Origin: Kribbella italica
GTDB lineage: Bacteria > Actinomycetota > Actinomycetes > Propionibacteriales > Kribbellaceae
Assembly: GCF_014205135.1 (NCBI RefSeq)
Contig: NZ_JACHMY010000001.1
Span: 4,836,001 to 4,900,000, forward strand
Reading direction: 5' to 3'
Length of the DNA: 64,000 bases
Position 1 is the stretch's first letter, and every line of letters starts with the position of its first letter. This document shows, in pieces, positions 56,871 through 64,000 of this stretch. The position numbers and the translations under genes are program-made. Below the pieces are notes generated by a model. The model made no database searches. It was given only the letters and a program-made list of their open reading frames with translations, and had not been told where the DNA came from.

Positions 56871-57544
56871 ACCGGCAGGTGGGCTCCGGTGATGGCGTCG
56901 GAGTCGATCAGGAAGCGGATGGCGGTGGCGATCCTGGCCGGTGGGGTCCAGTGGGTGGTGTCGGCGTTCGGCCGGGCCTGGCGGTTGGTGGGGGTGTCGA
57001 TGGTGCCGGGGAGGATCGTGTTGACCCGGATGTGGTCGGCGGCGTACTCGACGGCGAGGGCGTCGGCGAAGGCGATCACGCCGGCCTTCGACGTGATGTA
57101 ACCGGCCGCACCAGGGAACGGTTTGAGCGCGGTCTGGCTCGACGTACAGACGATCGCGCCGCCGCCGTTGGCGATCAGGTGCGGGAGTGCTGCCTGGGTG
57201 ATCAGGTAGAGCGGGCGGAGGTTGATCGACAGCTGCCGCTCGAAGTCCTCGACCGGCGTCTCGTGGACCCGCCCGCCGGCGTCGAAGCCGCCGACGAGGT
57301 TCACGAGCGCGTGCAGCGGAGCGCTGTCGTCGGACGTCGCCAAGGCGACGACGTCCGCGGCTCCCGCCGGATCGGACAGATCGGCGAGCACCGGCGCCAA
57401 GGACTCGTGAGCGCCGAGCGCGGCCAGTGACTCCTCGCTGCGACCTGGTACGACGACCCGCCAGCCACCTTCGAGCAGCTCGGCAGTGACAGCTCCACCC
57501 AACCCACCGGTGCCCCCGGCAACAATCACGGTCTGCTTCACCAC
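56867..57544 (-). CDS. Short-chain dehydrogenase/reductase
   Basis: The 225-aa protein has VIVAGGTGGLGGAVTAEL (cofactor loop), LVNLVGG in place of NNAG, a Ser in CTSSQTA, and YITSK (catalytic Tyr and Lys). NTILPGTIDTP follows, as in classical SDRs. It is slightly shorter than the 250-aa norm. The substrate is unknown and no regulator is adjacent on its promoter side. Confidence 0.87.
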   Translation of the reverse strand: MVKQTVIVAGGTGGLGGAVTAELLEGGWRVVVPGRSEESLAALGAHESLAPVLADLSDPAGAADVVALATSDDSAPLHALVNLVGGFDAGGRVHETPVEDFERQLSINLRPLYLITQAALPHLIANGGGAIVCTSSQTALKPFPGAAGYITSKAGVIAFADALAVEYAADHIRVNTILPGTIDTPTNRQARPNADTTHWTPPARIATAIRFLIDSDAITGAHLPV

Positions 57545-57615
57545 AGCAGCGTAGTACGCGCACCCCGGTCGCGCCGTTCACGGCCGATCGGGGCGGGGAC
57601 TTGGAGGGCGGGCCG

Positions 57616-58491
57616 TTACTCCGGCAGCGCGAGTGTGCGACCGGCGTCTCGGGCTGCCTTGATGGATCTGGTGAAGGTGTCCTTGAGCGCCGCGGCCTCG
57701 TCGGCGAAGCCCTGGACCACCGCGGTATCACCGGCCGGCTCAGTGCGAGCGAGCAGCTCGATGTAGCGGTCGCCGTCCTCCAGCGCCGCCTCCGCGCGGA
57801 GAGCGGCGTCGGCGGAGCGCACGCGGTCGGCGTACTGCTCGAGCAGCTCGACCTTCCGCCGGATCGCGTCGACCGAGCGGGACAGCGCACGCCGCTGGGG
57901 ACCCAGTACGGCGTCCAGCTCGGCCGTCGCCATCCCGCGCGCGACCTCCTGCTGACGCGCCCGGAGCACCGACTGCTCGTGCAGGACCTGACCGATGTCC
58001 CACAACTGCTCGGGCAGGACCAGCTCGTTCTGCATCTCGTCGAGCAGCCCACGCCGGGTAACTGTTGCCTCAAGCACCGTTTTCACCGCGCGCTGCGCCC
58101 GGCCCAGCAGCTTCCCGGACGGCTCGTCGAAGTCCTCGGCCAGCAGGTACTTCCCGTGCTGCATCCGGACCAGTTTGCGCCCACGGTCCTCGACCGCCGA
58201 CCGGACCGCGATCCCACCGGTCGCGACCACCGCGACCACGGCCAGCGCGACCGCCGCCCACGCCGCGACCGCGGTCGGCAACGTGATCGCCATGACGATC
58301 ACCGCGAGGATCCACCCGCCGACGCAGACCGCGAGCCAGACCAGCATCGTGCCGAAGGTGTTGCCGGGCGCCTCCGACCACGACGTCCGCCGCTTCGGCC
58401 GCGCCTGACCGGCGGGCACGAACAGCTCGGGCCTGCGCTCGAACAACCGGCGTACCTCGTTCGGCACACCCGGCGCGAACACCGGATCCAT
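57616..58491 (-). CDS. Membrane protein of unknown function with coiled-coil tail
   Basis: I do not recognise the family. The ATG at 58491 has GGAGG five bases ahead and gives 291 aa. A Pro/Arg-rich N-terminus (1-45) precedes two membrane helices (about 48-70 and 75-98). A long helical, charged region (about 100-290) has heptad-like Leu/Ala spacing. It probably sits in the cytoplasmic membrane with a cytosolic coiled coil. It is on the same strand as, and 27 bp after, the hybrid regulator gene. Confidence 0.7.
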   Translation of the reverse strand: MDPVFAPGVPNEVRRLFERRPELFVPAGQARPKRRTSWSEAPGNTFGTMLVWLAVCVGGWILAVIVMAITLPTAVAAWAAVALAVVAVVATGGIAVRSAVEDRGRKLVRMQHGKYLLAEDFDEPSGKLLGRAQRAVKTVLEATVTRRGLLDEMQNELVLPEQLWDIGQVLHEQSVLRARQQEVARGMATAELDAVLGPQRRALSRSVDAIRRKVELLEQYADRVRSADAALRAEAALEDGDRYIELLARTEPAGDTAVVQGFADEAAALKDTFTRSIKAARDAGRTLALPE

Positions 58492-58518
58492 CGCCACCTC
58501 CCAGCCTTCGGACGGAAC

Positions 58519-59424
58519 TCAGCGTAGCCGCGAGCGCACCGGTTCGAGGCGGACACCCAGCCCGTCGAGTACCAGTTGCAACCCGAACTCGAACAACTGG
58601 TCCAGGTCGAAGTCGAAATCGAACCCCTCCCCCAGCCCGCGGAACCCCGGCAGCTCGCCGGCCAGGACGGCGAGCCGGTCCGCCTGCTCGCCGGCCCACT
58701 CGTCGGCGGTCATCCCGGTGTCCTGCTCGGCCAGTGCCTCCGACTCGAGGTTGAGCGCGACGCCGCGCACGTATCCGAACACCGTGATCGCCGCGTACAT
58801 CGCCGTACTCGGATCGACGCCGAAGCGACCGACCGCCCGCAGTACGGCGTCCGTGTGCGACAGCAGACTCGGCAGCAGCTGCGGCCGCCCGATCGTGACC
58901 GCGCCCGGCAACCACAGGTGCCGCCGGTACGCCGCCCACTGCAGGCGCGCGGCGGTCTCGATCCCCTCGCGCCAGCCGGCCGGTTCGTCCGGCGGGAACG
59001 GGAAGTCCGCGATCGCCCGGTCGACCATCTGCAGCACCAGCGCGTCCTTGCCGCCGACGTGCCGGTAGAGGCCCATCGTCGACACCCCCAGCTCGCTGGC
59101 GATCCGCCGCATCGACAGCGCGGCCAGCCCTTCCGCGTCGGCGAGCGCGATCGCGACCCGGACCACCTCGTCCCGGCCGAGCGCCGGCTCGCCGTCCCGG
59201 ACCGGCGTACGGCGAGCAGGACCGACGACCGTGCCGACCCCGGGCCGCGAGTGCACGAGGCCCTCCTGCTGCAGGGTCGTCAGGGCCTTCGTCGCGGTCG
59301 CCATCGCGACGCCGTACTCGCGCATCAGCTCACGCGTCGACGGCACGCGTTCGCCCTGACCGAGCTCACCGGTGCTGATCCGCGCCCGGATCCCGGCGGC
59401 GATCTGCTGGTACGGCGCTGTCAT
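58519..59424 (-). CDS. Hybrid GntR-TetR transcriptional regulator
   Basis: The 301-aa protein joins a GntR winged helix (about 1-70: IAAGIRARISTGELGQGERV, then STRELMREYGVAMATATKAL) to a full TetR domain (about 80-301). The TetR part has LSMRRIASELGVSTMGLYRHV followed by GGKDALVLQMVD, and a C-terminal domain like that at 56106. It thus has two DNA-binding modules. It faces the FAD monooxygenase, its likely target. The C-terminal stretch has an acidic FDFDFDLDQLFEFG patch. Confidence 0.87.
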   Translation of the reverse strand: MTAPYQQIAAGIRARISTGELGQGERVPSTRELMREYGVAMATATKALTTLQQEGLVHSRPGVGTVVGPARRTPVRDGEPALGRDEVVRVAIALADAEGLAALSMRRIASELGVSTMGLYRHVGGKDALVLQMVDRAIADFPFPPDEPAGWREGIETAARLQWAAYRRHLWLPGAVTIGRPQLLPSLLSHTDAVLRAVGRFGVDPSTAMYAAITVFGYVRGVALNLESEALAEQDTGMTADEWAGEQADRLAVLAGELPGFRGLGEGFDFDFDLDQLFEFGLQLVLDGLGVRLEPVRSRLR

Positions 59425-59487
59425 GCGGCCTCCCTGGGTGCCCTAGTGCACGTGGACTGGGGTCGAGCTGCTCAGGCATCGTGCTGC

Positions 59488-59498
59488 GTACACCGTAC
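59488..59498. promoter_or_regulatory. GTACACCGTAC inverted repeat before the FAD monooxygenase
   Basis: GTAC-ACC-GTAC lies 26 bp upstream of the ATG at 59525 and 63 bp from the hybrid regulator start. The identical 11-mer lies in the ABC-exporter operator at 56047-56057. Confidence 0.55.
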
Positions 59499-59524
59499 AG
59501 CGCACTACCCCTTGGGAGATCACC

Positions 59525-60751
59525 ATGAAGGTCCTGATCAGCGGAGCCGGCATCGCCGGACCGGCGCTCGCGTACTGGCTGCAGCGCGCGGGCTTCACTC
59601 CGACCGTCGTCGAGTTGGCGCCGGGGCCTCGGCCCGGCGGGCAGACCGTCGATATCCGCGGCGTCGCGCGGGACGTCGTCGAGCGGATGGGCGTGATGCC
59701 GGCGATCAAGGCTCGGCAGCTGCACGAGAAAGGGCTCGCGTACGTGCGCGCCAACGGCAAGCGCGCGGCCGCGTTGCCCGCCGAACTGCTCGACGGCGCC
59801 GGGCCGGTCGCCGAGATCGAGATCCTGCGCGGCGACCTGTCGGAGGTGCTGCTCGCGGCGACGCCGGACGTCGAGTACCTGTACGGGGACTCGATCAGCG
59901 CTTTGTCCCAGAGCGACGAGGGGGTGTGGGTTTCGTTCGCGGGCGGTACGACGCGGGAGTTCGATCTCGTCGTCGGCGCCGACGGCGTGCACTCACGGGT
60001 TCGCGCGCTCGCCTTCGGGCCGGAGTCGGAGTTCGTGCACCACCTCGGGGGCTACGGGTCGTATTTCACGATCCCGGCGCCCGAGGAGCTCGACGGCTGG
60101 ATGAAGATCCACACCGCGCCCGGCGGCCGGTGGGTCGGCCTGCGGCCTGATCATGATCCGCGCTTCGCTCGGGGGTTGTTGAGCTTTCGCTCTCCCGTGA
60201 TCCGCTACAACCGGCGGGACGTGTCTGAGCAGAAGGCCTTGCTGCGCAGGACGTTCCGGGGTGTCGGCTGGCACACGCGGGAGATCCTCGACGGGATGGT
60301 TGCCGCTGACGACTTCTACTTCGACAGCACCAGCCGGGTCGTCGTACCGGAGTGGTCGCGCGGACGGGTCGTGCTGCTCGGGGACGCGGGGTACTGCGCG
60401 TCGCCGTTGGCCGGCTACGGAACGGCGATGTCGCTGGTCGGGGCGTACGTCCTGGCTGGAGAGTTGGTTGCCTCCGGCGACCATCGGCGCGCGTTCGCGG
60501 CGTACCAGCGGGTGATGCGGGAGTACGTCGTCCAGCGCAGCGCCCTGCCGCCGGGCGGGATCAAGCTGGCGATGCCCCGGACGGCGATCGGCATCCGGGC
60601 GCGGGACCTGATGACCGCGACCATGACGTCCAGGCCGCTCCGCGGCGTACTGGCGAAAGCCGCCGCGGCCCAGCCGGATGCGATCGAACTCGAGGACTAC
60701 GCCGGGCTTCCGCACCAGCGGAGTGTCTCCCTGAGGTCAGTCGAGTGGTGA
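59525..60751 (+). CDS. FAD-dependent monooxygenase
   Basis: The 408-aa protein has the FAD loop ISGAGIAGPALAYWL, the DG motif LVVGADGVHSRVR, and VVLLGDAGYCASPLAGYGT as the second FAD/NADPH site. All three are complete. It matches the PHBH-like group that hydroxylates aromatics, tetracyclines or other drugs. The ATG has GGGAG upstream. Control is probably by the divergent GntR-TetR hybrid. Confidence 0.92.
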   Translation: MKVLISGAGIAGPALAYWLQRAGFTPTVVELAPGPRPGGQTVDIRGVARDVVERMGVMPAIKARQLHEKGLAYVRANGKRAAALPAELLDGAGPVAEIEILRGDLSEVLLAATPDVEYLYGDSISALSQSDEGVWVSFAGGTTREFDLVVGADGVHSRVRALAFGPESEFVHHLGGYGSYFTIPAPEELDGWMKIHTAPGGRWVGLRPDHDPRFARGLLSFRSPVIRYNRRDVSEQKALLRRTFRGVGWHTREILDGMVAADDFYFDSTSRVVVPEWSRGRVVLLGDAGYCASPLAGYGTAMSLVGAYVLAGELVASGDHRRAFAAYQRVMREYVVQRSALPPGGIKLAMPRTAIGIRARDLMTATMTSRPLRGVLAKAAAAQPDAIELEDYAGLPHQRSVSLRSVEW

Positions 60752-61327
60752 GACCCAGTCGGGGCTGCGGCCGAGGAGGGCGAGCAGGGTTTCGAAGTCG
60801 TCGGCGTCGCCGGGGACCTTGACCGAGCGTTCGAAGGCGGCCCCCGGGCCGCGGCTGCTCTCGGTGTCGGGGATCCGGCGGGCCAGGCTGAGCGCCATCT
60901 CGACCATGTCGATCGGCGGCTCGTACGGTACGTCGATCGCCCGCGCCAGGTCCCACGCGTGCACCACGCAGTCGAGCTGGTGGAAGGTCAGCGCGACCCG
61001 CCGCGGAAACGTCCCGAACTCGCGCACCTCGATCGGCCGGTCCAGCGCGCCACCATCGGCGAACGCCTCCGCGACCTTCACGTTGGACCGCCGGTAGGCA
61101 CCCGCCGGGTTGTCCCCCAGCCGCCCACCGTTCCAGGTCTGCACAGGAGCCGACCCGTTCGCCGCCGCGGCCGCGAACCCCTCGTTGTCACTCACGATGT
61201 GCCGCAGAAGCCCCCGCACCGTCCAGTCCGGGCAAGGCGTCGGAAACCACATGTGCTCCGCCCGAACCTGCATCACCACCTCGCCGAGCACCGCCCCGGC
61301 CCGCCGATCCAGATCCCGGATGTCCAT
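60737..61327 (-). CDS. DinB/MDMPI-type metal-binding protein (TIGR03086-like)
   Basis: The ATG at 61327 with GGAGGGAG upstream gives 196 aa; the open frame beyond 61327 runs into the repeats. TPCPDWTVRGLLRHIVSDNEGF has the first metal His, and LTFHQLDCVVHAWDLARAI the others. This is the mycothiol-dependent maleylpyruvate isomerase fold, found in dozens of paralogues in actinomycetes. Its reaction is unknown. The end overlaps the monooxygenase by 15 bp. Confidence 0.86.
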   Translation of the reverse strand: MDIRDLDRRAGAVLGEVVMQVRAEHMWFPTPCPDWTVRGLLRHIVSDNEGFAAAAANGSAPVQTWNGGRLGDNPAGAYRRSNVKVAEAFADGGALDRPIEVREFGTFPRRVALTFHQLDCVVHAWDLARAIDVPYEPPIDMVEMALSLARRIPDTESSRGPGAAFERSVKVPGDADDFETLLALLGRSPDWVSPLD

Positions 61328-61497
61328 CCGCGCTCCCTCCAGTCGACCCGCCTTGCCCGAGCATAGGCCCGCCCCCACACCCCCGCGAGAAACCCGACAC
61401 GGATCCACGGGATAACCCGCACACACCACGCCACCGCAACACCCGCCGACGCGGAACCTCCGCTCCCCGCCCCCTCCGCCCGGCGATCCACTCCAAT

Positions 61498-61935
61498 GCA
61501 CTTCCGGCCGCAGCGGCCCAGCCCCCAGCAACCTCCCCGGCCGCATCACCGCCGACCTCCCATCAGCACGCCGCCGCCCGAGCTGCCACCCGCACCACGC
61601 CCCGCTCGCCTCACCAGCCGCTTCCACCGCGATCACACCCCACCCATTTCCGGCCGCAGCGACCTCAGCTCCCAGCGACCTCCCCGGCCGCATCACCGCC
61701 GACCTCCCATCAGCACGCCGCCGCCCGAGCTGCCACCCGCACCACGCCCCGCTCGCCGACCACCAACACCAACCGCTACCGCCCGACCTCTCGCCGAGCG
61801 CCGCCGGCCGACCTCCCGGCACCACGCCGTTGCTCGCCCCACCACCCGCGAACACCGCGAACCACACCCCACGCACTTCCGGCCGCAGCGGTCCCAGCCC
61901 CCAGCAACCTCCCCGGCCGCATCACCGCCGACCTC
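61498..61935. repeat. Three copies of a GC-rich repeat in a gene-free field
   Basis: Copies lie at 61498-61610, 61641-61757 and (partial) 61872-61935. The last 80 bp of the first two (61531-61610 and 61678-61757) are identical. The core CGGCCGCAGCG...CCTCCCCGGCCGCAT is the reverse complement of the core of the repeats near 50.3 kb. The whole 61328-62120 gap shows no gene I can support; any open frames there follow composition. Confidence 0.82.
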
Positions 61936-62120
61936 CAGGGGGCACGCCCCCCGTACGACGCGCGAGTACGCCGTACAGAAAACTCAGCCCAGGTCGCGGA
62001 CGCCCACGGCGAGGTCCTGGTCTATGTTGCGGCCGCCGTCCGGGTCGGCGGTGGGCGTGCCTGGGACGGAAGTGACGGTGTCCTCGAGGCGGATCGGGTC
62101 CACCCGGGAGAGGTTCTACG

Positions 62121-62696
62121 ATGGTCCCCATGGGCTTCCAGATCGCCAACGAACCCGAGGCCGACCGTGTCCTCGACCAGTACCCGTTCGCCGTGCTCGT
62201 CGGGATGATGCTGGACCAGCAGTACGGCATGGAGCACGCGTTCCGCGGGGGCTGGAAGGTGCTGAGCCGGTTCGGCAACCTCGATCCGGCCGCGATCGCC
62301 GCTGCTGAGCCCGACGAGTTCAAGGCGCTCTGCAGTACGCCGCCCGCGATCCACCGCTTCCCGGGCTCCATGTCCGCGCGCCTCCAGGAACTGGCGGCTC
62401 TGGTCGAGTCCAAGTACGACGGCGACGTCACCCGTCTGTGGACCGAGCCCGACACCGGCAAGGAACTGCTCAAACGAGTCCAGGAGCTCCCAGGCTTCGG
62501 TAAGCAGAAGGCCCAGATCTTTGTGGCCCTGCTCGCCAAGCAACTCGGCGTCAAGCCGCAGGGCTGGGAGGCCGCCGCGGGCGACTACGCCCTCGACGGC
62601 TACCGCTCGGTCGCCGACGTCATCGACGCCGACTCCCTGCTGAAGGTCCGCGAGTACAAGCAGGCCAAGAAGGCCGCCGCCAAAGCCGCTGGCTGA
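62121..62696 (+). CDS. HhH-GPD-type base-excision-repair family protein
   Basis: The 191-aa protein has a single helix-hairpin-helix LPGFGKQKAQIFVALLAKQLG near residues 120-140. The catalytic Lys/Asp pair of true glycosylases is not obvious. An N-terminal PFAVLVGMMLDQQ segment resembles the first helices of the family. It is shorter than Nth or AlkA and matches the short actinomycete HhH-GPD proteins, whose lesion is unknown. The tail is Lys/Ala-rich. Confidence 0.85.
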   Translation: MVPMGFQIANEPEADRVLDQYPFAVLVGMMLDQQYGMEHAFRGGWKVLSRFGNLDPAAIAAAEPDEFKALCSTPPAIHRFPGSMSARLQELAALVESKYDGDVTRLWTEPDTGKELLKRVQELPGFGKQKAQIFVALLAKQLGVKPQGWEAAAGDYALDGYRSVADVIDADSLLKVREYKQAKKAAAKAAG

Positions 62697-62712
62697 TCTG
62701 CTCGTACGTCGC

Positions 62713-63099
62713 TCACCCGAGTTCGCCGATCCTCGCACCGGTGCGCCCTGACTTCGGGCACACCCACCCGGGCCCGTCGTCGGTGAGTCGAGCCTCCAGC
62801 GGGTGCGATCCCGGATGCTCCGCGCACTCAGGCCAGGTAGCGGACCGTCCCAGACCCCACAGCTCCTCCAGGATGAACTCCTGCACCTGGTCTGCCACAT
62901 GCACCACCCGCTCGGCGTCCCCGAACCAGCGTGGCGCCATCAGCCCGGTCCGCCCAGGCGCGGCTGCCGACATCATCCATACCGATTCGTAGTCGTACGA
63001 GTTGTCCACCGGCTCGTCCAGGACCCGCAGCGTCAACCCACCCGTCCGCTCCAGGTCCCGAACCACCAGCCCCAACGCATCCGCCAGAGAAATCTCCAC
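62713..63099 (-). CDS. Small protein of unknown function
   Basis: The GTG at 63099 gives 128 aa. The protein is acidic with LADALGLVVRDLERTGGLTLRVLDEP at the start, VWMMSAAAPGR, and a short ECAEHPGSHPLEARLTDDG with one Cys and two His, followed by PGWVCPKSG. The CxxH/VCPKSG pair could bind zinc, which is weak. I do not recognise the family. It begins 15 bp after the FecCD gene end on the same strand. Confidence 0.65.
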   Translation of the reverse strand: MEISLADALGLVVRDLERTGGLTLRVLDEPVDNSYDYESVWMMSAAAPGRTGLMAPRWFGDAERVVHVADQVQEFILEELWGLGRSATWPECAEHPGSHPLEARLTDDGPGWVCPKSGRTGARIGELG

Positions 63100-63114
63100 G
63101 CCGTCACTCTAGGT

Positions 63115-64000
63115 TCAGAGCTTCGTCGTACGGGTCCGCCACAGCAGGTACACGAAGTACGGCGCGCCGATCATCGCGGTGAGCAGACCGGCCGGGATCT
63201 GGGCGGGAGCCAGCAGCGTGCGCCCCAGGCTGTCGGCGACCGAGACCAGCACGGCGCCCAGCAGAGCAGCCACGGGAAGCAGACGCGAGTGGCGCCCGCC
63301 GACCAGAGCCCGGGCAGCATGCGGAGCGACCAGGCCCACGAAGCCGACGACACCGATGGCCGAGACCGCGGCCGAGGTGAGCAGCGCGGAGGCTGCCAAC
63401 GCCAGCAAACGCGTGCGTTCGAGGCGTACGCCGAGGATGCGCGGTACGTCGTCGTCCAGCGACAGCAGGTCGAGTTCGCGCCGGGCCAGTACGACGACCG
63501 GAGTCAGCACGAGGAGCGCCGCGGTGACCGGGATGACCTGCGGCAGCGTCCGTCCGTACGTACTGCCGGAGAGCCACGTCATCGCCATCGTGATGTTCCA
63601 CGGGTTGGTGTAGACGATGACGAAGGTGATGATCGCGGTCGTCGCCGAGCTGACGCCGACCCCGATCAGCACCAGCCGGTCCGAACTGAGCCCACCCCTC
63701 CAGGAGACCAGGTAGACCAGCGCGAAGGTGCCCAGCGCGGCCGCGGAGGCGACGCCGGACAGGAGCCAGATGCCGGCCGCGGGCGCCAGCATCAGCGTGA
63801 CGACGGCACCGACGCCGGCACCGCCGGTGATGCCGAGAATGCCCGGCTCAGCAAGGGGATTGCGGCACACGGCCTGAACGGTCGCGCCGGCGATCGCCAG
63901 CGCCGCACCACACAACACGGCCGACAGCACCCGCGGGAAGCGCTGGTCCAGGACGTACGTGATCGCCCGCCCGGACTGCCCGTTGACCCAGTTCGCGATG
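63115..64000 (-). CDS. FecCD-type iron-siderophore ABC permease, N-terminus outside window
   Basis: The frame is open to base 64000. Visible are RFPRVLSAVLCGAALAIAGATVQ, NPLAEPGILGITGGAG, and VGFVGLVAPHAARALVGGRHSRLLP, the conserved BtuC/FecCD elements that contact the ATPase. About eight hydrophobic segments remain. It would import ferric-siderophore or B12 with partners outside the window. Confidence 0.92.
   Translation of the reverse strand, partial: IANWVNGQSGRAITYVLDQRFPRVLSAVLCGAALAIAGATVQAVCRNPLAEPGILGITGGAGVGAVVTLMLAPAAGIWLLSGVASAAALGTFALVYLVSWRGGLSSDRLVLIGVGVSSATTAIITFVIVYTNPWNITMAMTWLSGSTYGRTLPQVIPVTAALLVLTPVVVLARRELDLLSLDDDVPRILGVRLERTRLLALAASALLTSAAVSAIGVVGFVGLVAPHAARALVGGRHSRLLPVAALLGAVLVSVADSLGRTLLAPAQIPAGLLTAMIGAPYFVYLLWRTRTTKL

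Overview
The window is a high-GC chromosome segment from an actinomycete. GTG and TTG starts are frequent, genes are packed with 1-4 bp overlaps, TetR, GntR and WYL regulators are abundant, and an F420-type reductase and a mycothiol-type (DinB/TIGR03086) protein are present. The gene content would suit Kribbella or a related Nocardioidales genus, but that is an impression, not a search result. No rRNA, tRNA, CRISPR array, transposase or phage gene was recognised.

Layout. 1-7463: end of a PL6 polysaccharide lyase, a reductase, a YCII protein, a GNAT, an SDR-methyltransferase pair with a divergent TetR, an acid phosphatase and an MFS exporter. 7645-10763: a two-gene block with visibly lower GC, made of an unrecognised 286-aa protein and a 749-aa UvrD-like SF1 helicase. 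It is wedged between ordinary genes and is the best candidate for an undescribed (defence-type) system. 10754-14957: a GNAT and metH behind a clear S-adenosylhomocysteine riboswitch. 15010-24064: MFS/TetR, cupin/epimerase, an HtrA protease, a small gene graveyard, and a hydrolase, WYL regulator, epoxide hydrolase and F420-type reductase.

24130-37403: a GntR-controlled catabolic locus. Eight minus-strand genes are almost contiguous: a beta-decarboxylating dehydrogenase, an aconitase, an aldehyde dehydrogenase-cupin fusion, a C45 amidase/acyltransferase, a Ser/Thr-dehydratase-like enzyme, a metallo-hydrolase, a kinase-phospholyase fusion and RNase Z. gntR and an SGNH hydrolase face the other way, and two GTTATAAC palindromes lie in the shared promoter region. 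The enzymes suggest breakdown of a hydroxylated or amino-alcohol amine, but the substrate is unknown.

37387-47179: hydrolase, TetR/ketopantoate-reductase-like pair, a fused alpha-beta glycyl-tRNA synthetase, a methyltransferase, an MFS protein and superoxide dismutase, with two strong hairpin terminators. 47183-51076: an ECF42-type sigma factor with its DGPF/YCII partner and a hydrolase operon. Matches to TGTCGA-N17-CG[A/T]C precede the DGPF gene, the hydrolase operon and, with one mismatch, the YCII gene near 2.2 kb, so a small sigma regulon can be read from the sequence. 51092-60751: four regulator/target pairs (SDR, ABC exporter, FAD monooxygenase and others) with readable operators, plus an LCP-family cell-wall protein. 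60737-64000: a DinB/MDMPI-type protein, a GC-rich repeat field, an HhH-GPD protein, a small unknown and the end of an iron-siderophore permease.

Two general traits stand out. Nearly every convergent gene pair overlaps at its 3' ends by 4-35 bp, and GTGA/ATGA stop-start junctions are common. A GC-rich repeat family occurs both near 50.3 kb and, inverted, near 61.5-61.9 kb.
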